NCBI RefSeq assembly: GCF_947500075.1
Contig: NZ_CANMQS010000002.1
Coordinates: 124,001 to 188,000 of the forward strand
Source: an uncultured Sulfitobacter sp.
GTDB lineage: Bacteria > Pseudomonadota > Alphaproteobacteria > Rhodobacterales > Rhodobacteraceae
DNA length: 64,000 nucleotides
Direction of reading: 5' to 3'
Under the pieces are notes generated by a model, which had not been told where the DNA came from, did no database searches, and was given only the letters and a program-made list of their open reading frames with translations. Shown here piece by piece: positions 44,207-55,954 of the stretch. The position numbers were made by a program, and so were the translations under genes. Positions within the stretch are counted from its first letter, which is position 1. Each line of letters opens with the position of its first letter.

Positions 44207-44545
44207 ATGACCTACATCGTGAACGACAGCTGCATCGCCTGCAAATACACCGACTGCGTCGAGGTATGTCCGGTGGATTGCTTCTATGAAGGGGAGAACA
44301 TGCTGGTCATCCACCCGGATGAGTGCATTGATTGCGGTGTTTGCGAGCCCGAATGCCCCGCCGACGCCATCCGTCCGGACACGGAACCGGATGCGGAAAA
44401 ATGGGTCGAGTTCAACCGCAAATATTCCGAACTTTGGCCCGTCATCATCACCAAGAAAGACCCGCTGCCCGACGCAGAAGAACGGGATGGTGAAACGGGC
44501 AAGTTGGAGAAATACTTCTCCGAAGCACCGGGCGAAGGCGGCTGA
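44207..44545 (+). CDS. fdxA: Seven-iron ferredoxin FdxA
   Basis: A 112-residue ferredoxin with two cluster motifs: [17 protein letters not shown] at residues 9-25 and [12 protein letters not shown] at about 40-51. The loss of the classical CxxCxxC in the first half indicates one [3Fe-4S] and one [4Fe-4S] cluster. The C-terminal extension ([20 protein letters not shown]) is typical of FdxA from alphaproteobacteria. It is a cytoplasmic electron carrier with unknown partner. It is widely conserved next to helicase/S4 genes and carD in this group. Confidence 0.95.
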   Translation: MTYIVNDSCIACKYTDCVEVCPVDCFYEGENMLVIHPDECIDCGVCEPECPADAIRPDTEPDAEKWVEFNRKYSELWPVIITKKDPLPDAEERDGETGKLEKYFSEAPGEGG

Positions 44546-44849
44546 TTCGCCGTCTCCTGGCTGTATGACGGTAATGTGACGGCTCTAACACACTGGAAAA
44601 CGTGGATTTTGCCCACTTTCCGGCGCGTCGCGCTTTCGGAAGGGGTGTTTTTGTGATATGCTGTCGCAAAGTTGAAACAGACCGACGAAGCTGACGAACA
44701 GGCATGTGTCGCATCCAGACTGCTCTGGATGACATCCAATTCCTCAGAATACGCGCTTTCGGACGTGGTTGCTGCCACCGGCCGACGGCGTTTTTGACGT
44801 CAGTTCAACGCCACTTAACTGCGGGACCCCCGCGCCTCAGGAGCCGAAC
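44546..44849 (+). other. 304 bp non-coding gap before carD
   Basis: No ORF of coding character on either strand. It must contain the carD promoter and leader. A possible promoter is TTTCGG then, after 17 bases, TATGCT (about 44634-44662), but the -35 is poor. I see no riboswitch-like or repeat structure. Confidence 0.5.
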
Positions 44850-45362
44850 ATGAGTAAATCGAAAAAGCTGGACTTCCGTCCGAACGAGTTTGTTGTCTAT
44901 CCCGCGCACGGCGTTGGGCAGATCGTCTCGGTTGAGGAACAGGAAGTCGCCGGCATCACGCTGGAGCTCTTTGTGATTGCGTTTGAGAAAGACAAGATGA
45001 CCTTGCGGGTGCCCACCCACAAGGCGACAGAGATCGGGATGCGTGCGCTCAGCAGCCCCGATGTGATCAGCCACGCGATGAAGACGCTCAAGGGCAAGGC
45101 CAAGGTGAAACGCGCCATGTGGTCCCGCCGCGCGCAGGAGTATGAGCAGAAGATCAACTCCGGTGATCTGATTGCCATCGCGGAGGTCGTGCGCGATCTG
45201 CACCGCACCGATGATCAGCGCGAGCAGAGCTATTCCGAGCGTCAGCTGTACGAAGCCGCGCTGGAGCGTCTGACCCGTGAAGTTGCAGCCGTTGGTGGCG
45301 GCGATGAGATGGCTGCTGCCAAGCAGGTTGGTGATGTGCTGGAGAGCCGCGTCGCGGCCTAA
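44850..45362 (+). CDS. carD: CarD-family transcription regulator
   Basis: A 170-residue protein with the CarD N-terminal RNA-polymerase-binding domain (NEFVVYPAHGVGQIVSVEEQEV) and a helical C-terminal DNA-binding part (MWSRRAQEYEQKINSGDLIA and YSERQLYEAALERLTREVA). CarD stabilises open complexes at rRNA and other promoters. ATG 44850 has GGAG at good distance and starts the conserved domain; a longer reading frame lacks similarity. It is monocistronic with a strong bidirectional terminator. Confidence 0.95.
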   Translation: MSKSKKLDFRPNEFVVYPAHGVGQIVSVEEQEVAGITLELFVIAFEKDKMTLRVPTHKATEIGMRALSSPDVISHAMKTLKGKAKVKRAMWSRRAQEYEQKINSGDLIAIAEVVRDLHRTDDQREQSYSERQLYEAALERLTREVAAVGGGDEMAAAKQVGDVLESRVAA

Positions 45363-45383
45363 GCGATTGTAAAAGATGATGAA

Positions 45384-45420
45384 AAGGCCGCGTCTCACCG
45401 GACGCGGCCTTCTTTCATCA
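45384..45420. terminator. Bidirectional terminator between carD and cobS
   Basis: A GGCCGCGTC/GACGCGGCC stem (45387-45395 with 45402-45410) is flanked by A-rich and T-rich runs (TGAAAA and TTCTTTCA), so a U-run follows in either direction. Confidence 0.85.
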
Positions 45421-46203
45421 TAGGGTGAGGGTCACACCCAGCAGCACGACAAGCTCAACGATCTGTTGCGTGCCGCCCAGAACGTCCCCGGTCTGGCCGC
45501 CGATCTTGCCGCGGGCCAGTCGCATCAGGCCAAAGCCCGCCAGCCCGGCCAATGCGGCGATCAGGAAAACCGCATGTCCCACGGCAATGAGTGTCACGCA
45601 GGCACCAATGCCCGCTGCCGCAAGAACCGCTTGCCGGTGCGGCTGTCCGGTCTGCCGGGACAAACCGGCCGCGCGCACCGATGGCAGGCTGCCCATCACC
45701 CAGACCATCACCGCACGGGACGTCACGGCGGCGCTCAGCACAGCGCCCGCAACCGCGCCCTCCAGGATCAGATGGGTCAGCAGCGCCCATCGCAGCCCCA
45801 CAACCAGCCCAAGGGCCAGCACGCCGTAGGTGCCGATCTGGCTGTCTTTCATGATCTCCAGCCGCCGTTCTGACGTCCAGCCGCCCCAAAATCCATCGGC
45901 GCAATCGGCCAGGCCGTCTTCATGCATTGCCCCTGTGACCAGCACGCCTGCCATCACCGCAAAACCCGCAGCAACCGCCGCAGGCGCGCCAAGTGTGCTC
46001 AGTACCAGCGCGGTGAGTGTCACGGCTGCGCCCACCGCCAGCCCAACCAGCGGATAGGCCCATGCGCCATGGGCCGCGGGACGGGTTTCGGCATCGTCAA
46101 AAGCAATCCGGGGCAAGGGCAGGCGCGTCAGCAAGGCAAAGGCAAGATGCACATCCCGCATCCGAAATGCCCCGCCTCCCGCTTCAATGTCGCGATCCGT
46201 CAT
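45418..46203 (-). CDS. cobS: Adenosylcobinamide-GDP ribazoletransferase (cobalamin synthase)
   Basis: A 261-residue integral membrane enzyme joining alpha-ribazole to adenosylcobinamide-GDP. Motifs: [10 protein letters not shown] at the N-terminus, [19 protein letters not shown] with the metal-binding DGxxDxxDG pattern, and [14 protein letters not shown]. Several membrane segments follow. ATG 46203 is chosen. It is divergent from cobT; the pair carries out the last steps of the nucleotide loop assembly. cobU/cobP are not in the window. Confidence 0.95.
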   Translation of the reverse strand: MTDRDIEAGGGAFRMRDVHLAFALLTRLPLPRIAFDDAETRPAAHGAWAYPLVGLAVGAAVTLTALVLSTLGAPAAVAAGFAVMAGVLVTGAMHEDGLADCADGFWGGWTSERRLEIMKDSQIGTYGVLALGLVVGLRWALLTHLILEGAVAGAVLSAAVTSRAVMVWVMGSLPSVRAAGLSRQTGQPHRQAVLAAAGIGACVTLIAVGHAVFLIAALAGLAGFGLMRLARGKIGGQTGDVLGGTQQIVELVVLLGVTLTL

Positions 46204-46285
46204 CAATCTGCCCTTCCGGCCCTTTCGGCTGGCACAGGCTACGGCTAGACAGGGGGCCAGTTCAATCGCAAACAGAGCCTGCCTG

Positions 46286-47299
46286 ATGACTACACCGCTT
46301 TCTTCCCTTGCTGATTTTCGCGCGCAATTGACGGCGCAGGAAACCGCAGATGCCGCCGCGTTTCAGGCGGCATCCGATCACAACGGGCAATTGACCAAAC
46401 CGCCGGGGGCCTTGGGGCAGTTGGAAGATCTGGCGTTGTGGTATCGTAGCTGGCGCGGCGGCGCATTGGTTGAGATTACAGAGCCGCAGATCATTGTTTT
46501 TGCAGGCAACCACGGGGTTGCTGCGCGCGGGGTCTCGGCGTTCCCCGCAGAAGTGACAGCGCAGATGGTGCTTAACTTTCAACACGGCGGCGCGGCGATC
46601 AACCAATTGGCGCGCACTGCAGGCGCCAGCCTTGATGTTGTGCCGCTTGATCTTGAGACGCCCACGCAGGATTTTACCCAAGGCCCCGCGATGGACGACG
46701 CGGCCTTTCTGGCCGCGCTGAACGCGGGCTGGACAGCCGTGGGCACAGATGCCGACCTGCTTGTCGTCGGAGAGATGGGCATTGCCAACACCACGTCGGC
46801 GGCGGCACTGGCCTGCGCGCTTCTGGGCGGGGATGCGGCGGAGTGGACCGGACGGGGCACCGGGGTGGATGATGCGGGCCTCAGGATCAAGACGGATGTC
46901 GTGGCCGAAGGCGTGGCCTTGCACAAGAATGCGGGAGACGGGCTGGACATCCTGCGCTGTCTGGGAGGCCGTGAACTGGCTGCGATGGTCGGTGCGATGG
47001 CGCGCGCGCGCAGCCTGCGTATTCCGGTGATCCTGGATGGCTTCATTTGCTGTGCGGCGGCGCTGTGCCTTGCCAAGACCGCCGATGGCGCGCTCGACCA
47101 CGCGGTTGCCGGGCATCTGAGCGCGGAAGGCGGCCATGGGCGACTGTTGCAGGCGCTGGGCAAAGAGCCTTTGCTGCACCTTGGTCTGCGCCTTGGCGAA
47201 GCATCGGGCGCGGCAACGGCAATCCCGCTCCTCAAGGCAGCGCTGGCCTGTCATGCGGGCATGGCGACCTTTGCACAGGCGGGCGTCAGCGACGGCTGA
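46286..47299 (+). CDS. cobT: Nicotinate-nucleotide-dimethylbenzimidazole phosphoribosyltransferase
   Basis: A 337-residue enzyme that makes alpha-ribazole phosphate from dimethylbenzimidazole. Diagnostic parts are [44 protein letters not shown] and the C-terminal [12 protein letters not shown], whose Glu is the catalytic base in CobT. ATG 46286 starts the conserved protein; a longer frame overlaps the divergent cobS start and is rejected. The product feeds CobS next door. Confidence 0.95.
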   Translation: MTTPLSSLADFRAQLTAQETADAAAFQAASDHNGQLTKPPGALGQLEDLALWYRSWRGGALVEITEPQIIVFAGNHGVAARGVSAFPAEVTAQMVLNFQHGGAAINQLARTAGASLDVVPLDLETPTQDFTQGPAMDDAAFLAALNAGWTAVGTDADLLVVGEMGIANTTSAAALACALLGGDAAEWTGRGTGVDDAGLRIKTDVVAEGVALHKNAGDGLDILRCLGGRELAAMVGAMARARSLRIPVILDGFICCAAALCLAKTADGALDHAVAGHLSAEGGHGRLLQALGKEPLLHLGLRLGEASGAATAIPLLKAALACHAGMATFAQAGVSDG

Positions 47300-47301
47300 C
47301 G

Positions 47302-49209
47302 CTACGCCCGTTTCTGGTCGTTTTCATCGGCCAAGTTGAGGAAGGCTGTCTCAAGGTCCTTTTGCAGTTCCTTGGCGCGTTCGACATATTCCTTGTTCTG
47401 ACTTGGGGCCACATCGGGCCGCCAGAGGGTCGCCAGTTCCTTCACCGATACCCGGTCATGGGCATAGAACAGGCGGGAGGCTTCTGCCGCCTCGAAATCT
47501 GACAAGCCAAGGTTTTCCAGAACATAGCGTCCGGCCCGCAGGGAGCTGTCAAACATCTCCCGCACGATGTCGTCCGAGCCTGCCTGAAACTGGCGGTAGA
47601 CCTCGGGCCGGTCACGGGCGCGGCTGACGATGTGCAGATCGGGCCGCTCCTTGCGGGCGTAGGTGATCAGCTTGAGCGCCGCCTTGGGGTCATCCAGCGT
47701 CACCACCAGCACCCGCGCGTCCTTCAGCCCTGCCTTGCGCAGAATATCGGGGCGGGTGGGGTCGCCCAGAAAGCCTTTGAAGCCGAAACGGCGCATCACG
47801 GCGATGGTTTCGGGGTTGTGATCCAGCACCACGGTCTGAAAGCCGCTGGCCTGCACCAGACGGTTCACGATCTGCCCGAAACGGCCAATGCCTGCGATGA
47901 TCACCGGGCCCTCTTCGTCAATCTCATCGGGGATGATGGGGGCCGTGTCATCCATGCGCTTGCTGATCTGGTCATAGAGGATGAACAGCAGCGGGGTGAT
48001 CAGCATCGACAGGGCAATCACCAACAGCAGCGTCTCCGCCACTGCCGCAGGCATTGCGCCGGTCGTGACCGAGAAACTGGCGAGCACAAAGCCAAATTCG
48101 CCCGCCTGCGCCAGCCCCAGGGCAAACAGCCATTGATCCCCGCCCCGCAGGCCAAAGGCCCGCCCCAGCACATAGAGGATCAGCCCTTTGACGATGATCA
48201 CCAGCAGTGCCATGCCCAGAATGATCACCGGATCGCCAAACAGCATCTCGAAATTGATGCCCGCGCCCACGGTGATAAAGAACAGGCCCAAGAGAAGGCC
48301 CTTGAAGGGTTCAAGGTCCGTCTCAAGCTCATGCCGGAATTCGGAACTGGCCAGCACCACGCCGGCCAGAAAGGCACCAAGGGCAGGGGACAGGCCCACC
48401 AGCATCATCACGAAAGAAATGCCAACCACGATCAGCAGGGCCAGGGCCGTGTACATCTCCCGCAGCTTGGCGGCGTGGATGAAGCGGAAGACGGGCCGGG
48501 TGAAGAACACACCAACGATGATGATCGCAGCCACCGCGCCGATGGTCAGCAGGGTGACACCCCAGCCCGGCAGGCTTTGCACATAGTTGAACGCGGCATC
48601 TGCCGCACCCGCGCTGTGATGGCCGCCATTGTGCGCGGCGTCCACCTTGTCAGGGTCGACGGTGATGGATCCATCCGGCATCACCGCCGTGGCGGCGTTC
48701 ACCGCCAGAAGGGGCAGCAAGGCCAGAATGGGAATGACCGCGATGTCCTGCGTCAGCAGCACCGAAAAGACCGACCGCCCGCCACTGGTGCGCATCAGGT
48801 TCTTTTCCGACAGGGTTTGCAGCACAATCGCAGTGGAAGACAGTGCCAGCGTCAGTCCAATCGCCAGCGCCACGTTCCAGGGTTGATCATAGGCCATCGC
48901 AATGCCCATCAGGGCAAGGGTGGAGACACCAACCTGCAACCCGCCCAGCCCCAGCAGTTTGTCGCGCATGTTCCACAGCGTGCGGGGTTCCAACTCAAGC
49001 CCGATCAGGAACAACATCATCACAACGCCGAATTCGGCAAAGTGTTGCAGGTCTTTCGTCTCGGACCCCACAAGGCCCAGCAGCGGCCCGATCAGAATGC
49101 CGGCCGCCAGATAGCCCAGCACCGATCCGAGCCCCAACCGGGCGGCGATGGGCACCGCTATGACGGCGGCGGCCAGATAAATCGTCGCCTGAAACAGGAA
49201 ACCTTCCAT
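47302..49209 (-). CDS. CPA2-family cation:proton antiporter (KefB/KefC-like) with TrkA-N domain
   Basis: A 635-residue protein. About twelve membrane segments occupy residues 1-400 (EGFLFQATIYLAAAVIAVP at the start, LIGLELEPRTLW, PALGAFLAGVVLASSEF). A cytoplasmic RCK/TrkA-N nucleotide-binding domain follows (VIIAGIGRFGQIVNRLVQAS at about 417-436). It probably mediates potassium or sodium exchange for protons. A histidine-containing periplasmic loop (AHNGGHHSAG, about 192-201) is unusual and could bind metal. It converges on cobT with a two-base gap. Confidence 0.92.
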   Translation of the reverse strand: MEGFLFQATIYLAAAVIAVPIAARLGLGSVLGYLAAGILIGPLLGLVGSETKDLQHFAEFGVVMMLFLIGLELEPRTLWNMRDKLLGLGGLQVGVSTLALMGIAMAYDQPWNVALAIGLTLALSSTAIVLQTLSEKNLMRTSGGRSVFSVLLTQDIAVIPILALLPLLAVNAATAVMPDGSITVDPDKVDAAHNGGHHSAGAADAAFNYVQSLPGWGVTLLTIGAVAAIIIVGVFFTRPVFRFIHAAKLREMYTALALLIVVGISFVMMLVGLSPALGAFLAGVVLASSEFRHELETDLEPFKGLLLGLFFITVGAGINFEMLFGDPVIILGMALLVIIVKGLILYVLGRAFGLRGGDQWLFALGLAQAGEFGFVLASFSVTTGAMPAAVAETLLLVIALSMLITPLLFILYDQISKRMDDTAPIIPDEIDEEGPVIIAGIGRFGQIVNRLVQASGFQTVVLDHNPETIAVMRRFGFKGFLGDPTRPDILRKAGLKDARVLVVTLDDPKAALKLITYARKERPDLHIVSRARDRPEVYRQFQAGSDDIVREMFDSSLRAGRYVLENLGLSDFEAAEASRLFYAHDRVSVKELATLWRPDVAPSQNKEYVERAKELQKDLETAFLNLADENDQKRA

Positions 49210-49239
49210 GTTGGTCCTTTCGGCGCCCGCGCGGGGCGG

Positions 49240-49695
49240 TCAGGTGGGCAGCGGGCTGTCGCGTTTGAGCTGATCCATGACGATCTGGCTTTGAACGCGT
49301 GCGACCGCAGGATGGGGGAGAAGTACCTCGTGAATGAGGCGATTCAAACTGGGCAGATCTTCACAATAGACACGCAGCAGATAATCCGCATCCCCTGTCA
49401 GGGTCCAGACGCTCACGATTTCGGGTCTGCTGGTCATAAGTTGTGAAAAACTGCGCGTATTCTCAGGCCCGTGGGTGCCAAGGTGGACCTGAACGAAGCC
49501 CTGTACATTCAATCCCAGCCGCACCGGATCGACGCGGGCGGTATAGCCGCGGATATAGCCTTCGCTTTCCAGCCTCTGCCTGCGCCGTCCAGCTTGCGAG
49601 GGCGACAGATGCAGGGTTTCCCCCAACTGCTGTGCCGTCAGATGGGCATCGCGTTGCAGGGCAGAGAGAAGTCGAAGATCCGTATCATCCAGCAT
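49240..49695 (-). CDS. Lrp/AsnC-family transcriptional regulator
   Basis: A 151-residue regulator with the Lrp HTH (LDDTDLRLLSALQRDAHLTA and LHLSPSQAGRRRQRLESEGY) and an RAM ligand-binding domain (IVSVWTLTGDADYLLRVYCED). It lies 30 bases before the antiporter gene on the same strand, so it may be cotranscribed with it. Its effector, presumably an amino acid, and targets are unknown. The 150 bp upstream is its likely promoter region. Confidence 0.92.
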   Translation of the reverse strand: MLDDTDLRLLSALQRDAHLTAQQLGETLHLSPSQAGRRRQRLESEGYIRGYTARVDPVRLGLNVQGFVQVHLGTHGPENTRSFSQLMTSRPEIVSVWTLTGDADYLLRVYCEDLPSLNRLIHEVLLPHPAVARVQSQIVMDQLKRDSPLPT

Positions 49696-49845
49696 CGCGC
49701 GGGCCTTTCGTCAGATTGAGAAGGATCATGCGGCGGTATGATGAAGATTTCTATAGCCGGAGCGGGTTTGCCGCGCATTCCGGGTCAATTGGGCCGATTT
49801 CTGAGCATATCTGAATGCCCCCGTCGGACAAATTTGGCCGGTGTC

Positions 49846-52602
<2,757 letters not shown>

Positions 52603-52773
52603 GTTCGTGCTTTAACACATGCTCGGTGAGGGGACGAGCGCGCCCCGGATTTTAGTTAAGAATAGCGCGGGAGTTTGCCCATGAAAAGGGTTGAGGCGCA
52701 TTCTGCCCTGTACAGTTGGCTTTGCTAAGGTCAGGTAAAGATCACAAACGACCCTCATAGAAAGGACAACCCC

Positions 52774-53469
52774 ATGAAAATCAGGTTTTGGATGGCTGCC
52801 GCCTGTCTTGCGATGGCCCCGGCGGTGCAGGCAGAAGAAATTGCACAAGGTGTCTTTGTACAAGGCGAGGGACGCGTTTCAGTTGCGCCGGATCAGGCGA
52901 TAATCAACCTTGGCGTGCGCGAGCGGGCAAAGACGGCGCAGGCCGCGATGGATGCAATGGCGCAATCGGTCAGCGGTATTCTGGCAGCGCTTGAGGCGCA
53001 GGGCATTGACGCGGCGGATCAGCAGACCAGCCGGTTCTACCTGAACCCCATCTACAACGAAGCGCGGCTCGACCAGGGCCGGCAGATCACCGGCTATGAA
53101 GCCGGTAATGCGGTGACCGTCACCGTGCGCGATCTGGCGGGGCTTGGGCCCATTCTGGATGCGGTGATTGCAACGGGGGCCAATGACTTCAACGGGCTGA
53201 CTTTTGGGTTGCAGGATGACAGTGCCGCTGTTGAAGAGGCCCGCAAAGCGGCTGTCGCAGATGCAATGATGCGCGCCCGTGTGCTGGCTGAGGCGGCCGG
53301 TCTGGAACTGGGCGAGGTGCTGCGGCTGTCAGACGGGGCGTCCGGGGCAGGGCCGGTGCACATGGGCATGGCCGACGCGCGCGTCAGTATGGAAAGCGCC
53401 ATCGCACCGGGCGAGGTCGATGTGAGCGCACGGATCACGATGGTCTTTGCCTTCACCGCAAAGGAATAA
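52774..53469 (+). CDS. SIMPL (DUF541) domain periplasmic protein
   Basis: A 231-residue protein with a signal peptide (MKIRFWMAAACLAMAPAVQA, then EE) and a SIMPL domain: VQGEGRVSVAPDQAIINLGV, QGIDAADQQTSRFYLNPIYN, ITGYEAGNAVTVTVRDL and ARKAAVADAMMRARVLAEAA. Members form oligomeric rings or trimers in the periplasm and are linked to oxidative stress (YggE). The upstream gap to the divergent envelope-protein gene is 171 bp. Confidence 0.92.
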   Translation: MKIRFWMAAACLAMAPAVQAEEIAQGVFVQGEGRVSVAPDQAIINLGVRERAKTAQAAMDAMAQSVSGILAALEAQGIDAADQQTSRFYLNPIYNEARLDQGRQITGYEAGNAVTVTVRDLAGLGPILDAVIATGANDFNGLTFGLQDDSAAVEEARKAAVADAMMRARVLAEAAGLELGEVLRLSDGASGAGPVHMGMADARVSMESAIAPGEVDVSARITMVFAFTAKE

Positions 53470-53499
53470 CGCCGCCCCACGCGAAAGCAGGGCGGCGTT
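53468..53499. terminator. Hairpin between the convergent SIMPL gene and metY
   Basis: A 10 bp perfect stem (AACGCCGCCC with GGGCGGCGTT) closes a 12-base loop directly after the SIMPL stop. It has only weak T-runs but is well placed to terminate both genes. Confidence 0.65.
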
Positions 53500-53507
53500 G
53501 AGTTCTG

Positions 53508-54800
53508 TTAGCTCGCCGCTTTGCTGAGCGCCTGATCCAGATCCGCGATCAGGTCATCCGCGTCCTCGGTCCCGATGGAGATCCGCACCACGCTTGGCCC
53601 CGCACCCGCCGCTTCCTGCTGCTCTGCCGACAACTGCCGGTGGGTGGTGGAGGCGGAGTGGATGATCAGCGAGCGGGTATCACCGAGGTTGGCCACATGG
53701 CTGAAAATCTCCAGCGCGTTGACCAGTTTGATACAGGCGTCATAGCCGCCTTTGACCGCCACTGTGAACAGCGCGCCCGCACCCTTGGGGCAGACAGTTT
53801 TCACGCGCTCAAAGTAGGGGGAGGATTCCAGCCCGGCATAGGTGACATGGTCAATCCGGTCGTCGTCCTCCAGCCATTTGGCCACTTTGCGGGCGTTCTC
53901 TACATGCCGCTCCATCCGCAGCGACAGGGTTTCGGTCCCCATCAGCGTGTAATGTGCCGCCTGCGGGTTCATCGTCATGCCCAGATCGCGCAGCCCGATG
54001 GCGATGCCGTGGAAGGTGAAAGCCAGATTGCCGAAGGTCTCATGGAACTTCAGGCCGTGATAGGCAGGCTCGGGCTGGCTGAGGGAGGGGAACTTGTCAT
54101 TTGCGGACCAATCAAAGGTGCCGCTGTCCACCACGCATCCGCCGGTGACGGTGCCGTTGCCGGTGAGGTATTTGGTGGTGGAATGCACCACGAGCGTCGC
54201 GCCATGTTCAATCGGGCGGCACAGGTACGGCGTGGCGGAGGTGTTGTCGATGATCAGCGGCACGCCCGCTTCATCCGCGACATCCGCCACCGCGCGCACA
54301 TCCATGATATAGCCGCCGGGGTTGGCGATGGCTTCGCCAAAGATCGCGCGGGTGTTTTCGTCCACCGCCGCACGCACCGCGTCCAGATCGTCAAAGTCGA
54401 CGAATTTGCATTCCCAGCCGAAGCGTTTGATCGTCTGGCTGAACTGCGTGACCGTGCCGCCATATAGGCGGGTGGAGGCGATAATGTTCTTGCCCGGTCC
54501 CATCAGCGGGAAGAGCGCCATGATCTGTGCCGCGTGCCCGGAGGAGCAGCAGACCGCGCCAACACCGCCCTCAAGCGTGGCAATCCGCTCCTGAAGCACA
54601 GCAACCGTCGGGTTGGTCAGGCGCGAGTAGATGTAGCCGACTTCCTGCAAGTTGAAGAGTGCCGCAGCATGATCGGCATCGCGGAACACATAAGCCGTGG
54701 TCTGGTAGATCGGCGTCTGCCGCGCGCCGGTGGCCGGGTCAGGACGGGCGCCTGCGTGGATTTGCAGGGTGTCAAAGCCGTATGTCGGGCCGTCGGTCAT
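53508..54800 (-). CDS. metY: O-acetylhomoserine aminocarboxypropyltransferase (MetY type)
   Basis: A 430-residue PLP enzyme of the Cys/Met metabolism family. PLP-binding Lys210 lies in HSTTKYLTGNG; YIYSRLTNPTV at residues 52-62 and SSGHAAQIMAL at about 86-96 are typical. It makes homocysteine from O-acetylhomoserine and sulfide. Length and the IIDNTSATPYLCRPIEHGA segment favour MetY over cystathionine synthase. An AAGGAG ribosome site precedes the ATG. I looked for a SAM-II riboswitch upstream and did not find one; a CGGTATGG direct repeat is present instead. Confidence 0.94.
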   Translation of the reverse strand: MTDGPTYGFDTLQIHAGARPDPATGARQTPIYQTTAYVFRDADHAAALFNLQEVGYIYSRLTNPTVAVLQERIATLEGGVGAVCCSSGHAAQIMALFPLMGPGKNIIASTRLYGGTVTQFSQTIKRFGWECKFVDFDDLDAVRAAVDENTRAIFGEAIANPGGYIMDVRAVADVADEAGVPLIIDNTSATPYLCRPIEHGATLVVHSTTKYLTGNGTVTGGCVVDSGTFDWSANDKFPSLSQPEPAYHGLKFHETFGNLAFTFHGIAIGLRDLGMTMNPQAAHYTLMGTETLSLRMERHVENARKVAKWLEDDDRIDHVTYAGLESSPYFERVKTVCPKGAGALFTVAVKGGYDACIKLVNALEIFSHVANLGDTRSLIIHSASTTHRQLSAEQQEAAGAGPSVVRISIGTEDADDLIADLDQALSKAAS

Positions 54801-54822
54801 GGTGAAATCTCCTTAATTCTAT

Positions 54823-54845
54823 CGGTATGGCGGTTTGCGGTATGG
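54823..54845. promoter_or_regulatory. CGGTATGG direct repeat in the metY leader
   Basis: CGGTATGG occurs at 54823-54830 and 54838-54845, start-to-start spacing 15 bp, 23-45 bp before the metY start. It could be a tandem regulator site; no binder can be named. Confidence 0.4.
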
Positions 54846-54952
54846 TTAGGGGATGCCGCGTGGGGAGACAAGCGCGATGGGGGATTTGAGGACGTGGTCC
54901 TTGGAATGAGGTGTGGGGTGGGAGAGTGTTCTGCGGCTCGGGGTGCCAAAAA

Positions 54953-55861
54953 CTAGACCTCTTTGATCTGTGCGCTCTGACGCTCTGCCTCCAGCAAGGT
55001 CGATACGATCTGTAGCGGGATGTTCAGCTCTTCGGATGCCTTCTTGATGGCGTCCATGATCGCCTCATCGCTGGCCATCAATCCACCGATCCGGTAAAGA
55101 TCACTGCTGTGGTCCAGCGCAATGTGCATTTCTTCGCCTGTACTGGTCGCTGAAAACAAGCGCACATAGCCCTCAATCTGCTCTTCAAGGTCGGTCAGGA
55201 TATCAATCACAGCGGTCAGTGCGGGGTCTTTCTGTGCCATCCCGGCTTTGGACAGCCAAACCCCGTATGCAACGTCGTTTTGCCCCCTGATCTTCTGCGA
55301 TTCCACAAGATCAGACGTATCGATCCTGCTGAACCATCGGTCGGTTTCATGGGCTTGCGCGAGAAAGAAGGCCGGCAGCGGTGCGACGTTCTCAAACCGC
55401 AGGACGAACCCTTGGAAGACTGTTCTTGACCGCTTGCCGCCTGTCTTGATCTTGACCTCTGCCATCTCAAACTTGCGACCGCAGACCTTTCCACTCAGGT
55501 GATCTTCGGCTTTTTGCACAGATGCGCGCGGCAAAAGCCGCTGCGGGATCCTGTTCAGGAATGCGGATGCGTTTTGCTGATACTCCAGATCAACTGTCCG
55601 GGCTAAATGCGGCATGACCAACTGTTGCTGCGTGCGCGCCACCCATCTGTTCAGCATCGTCACCCCGCCGAAACCCACCGCGATCCCGAGCGCTGGTATC
55701 CTCAGATCATTGCTGTCGAAGAGTGAGGGAGCAAAAACAGCAAAGACCACTGCACCGATCACCGTTGCCACTGCAATGATCCAGCCGCGTCGGCGCTTTT
55801 CCCGCAGAACAGGAGAGAGCTCTGCCAGCGTTTCGATCAATTCCGGCTCGCGTGCCTGCAT
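54953..55861 (-). CDS. DUF3137-like membrane protein
   Basis: A 302-residue protein with two adjacent hydrophobic segments (WIIAVATVIGAVVFAVFAPS and IPALGIAVGFGGVTML, about residues 27-72), then a soluble domain. Features such as LSGKVCGRKFEMAEVKIKTG and VFQGFVLRFE match the DUF3137 family, whose function is unknown. I start at ATG 55861, six bases after AAAAGGA, rather than the ATG six bases upstream. It is monocistronic on the minus strand. Confidence 0.8.
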   Translation of the reverse strand: MQAREPELIETLAELSPVLREKRRRGWIIAVATVIGAVVFAVFAPSLFDSNDLRIPALGIAVGFGGVTMLNRWVARTQQQLVMPHLARTVDLEYQQNASAFLNRIPQRLLPRASVQKAEDHLSGKVCGRKFEMAEVKIKTGGKRSRTVFQGFVLRFENVAPLPAFFLAQAHETDRWFSRIDTSDLVESQKIRGQNDVAYGVWLSKAGMAQKDPALTAVIDILTDLEEQIEGYVRLFSATSTGEEMHIALDHSSDLYRIGGLMASDEAIMDAIKKASEELNIPLQIVSTLLEAERQSAQIKEV

Positions 55862-55954
55862 GTGCATTCCTTTTGCCTTTGGCCCAAACGTGGTTTCTGC
55901 TCTGATCGGCCCGGATTTTGCGACGGAAGTCGCCGGAAAATGGTCAGGGGGCGC

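Noticed and set aside
47632-49446. 604-codon plus-strand ORF
   Set aside because: Antisense to the CPA2 antiporter; rich in Gln/His/Arg with no domain.
54801-54952. SAM-II riboswitch before metY
   Set aside because: The conserved SAM-II pseudoknot core is not present on the relevant strand; only a CGGTATGG direct repeat is visible.
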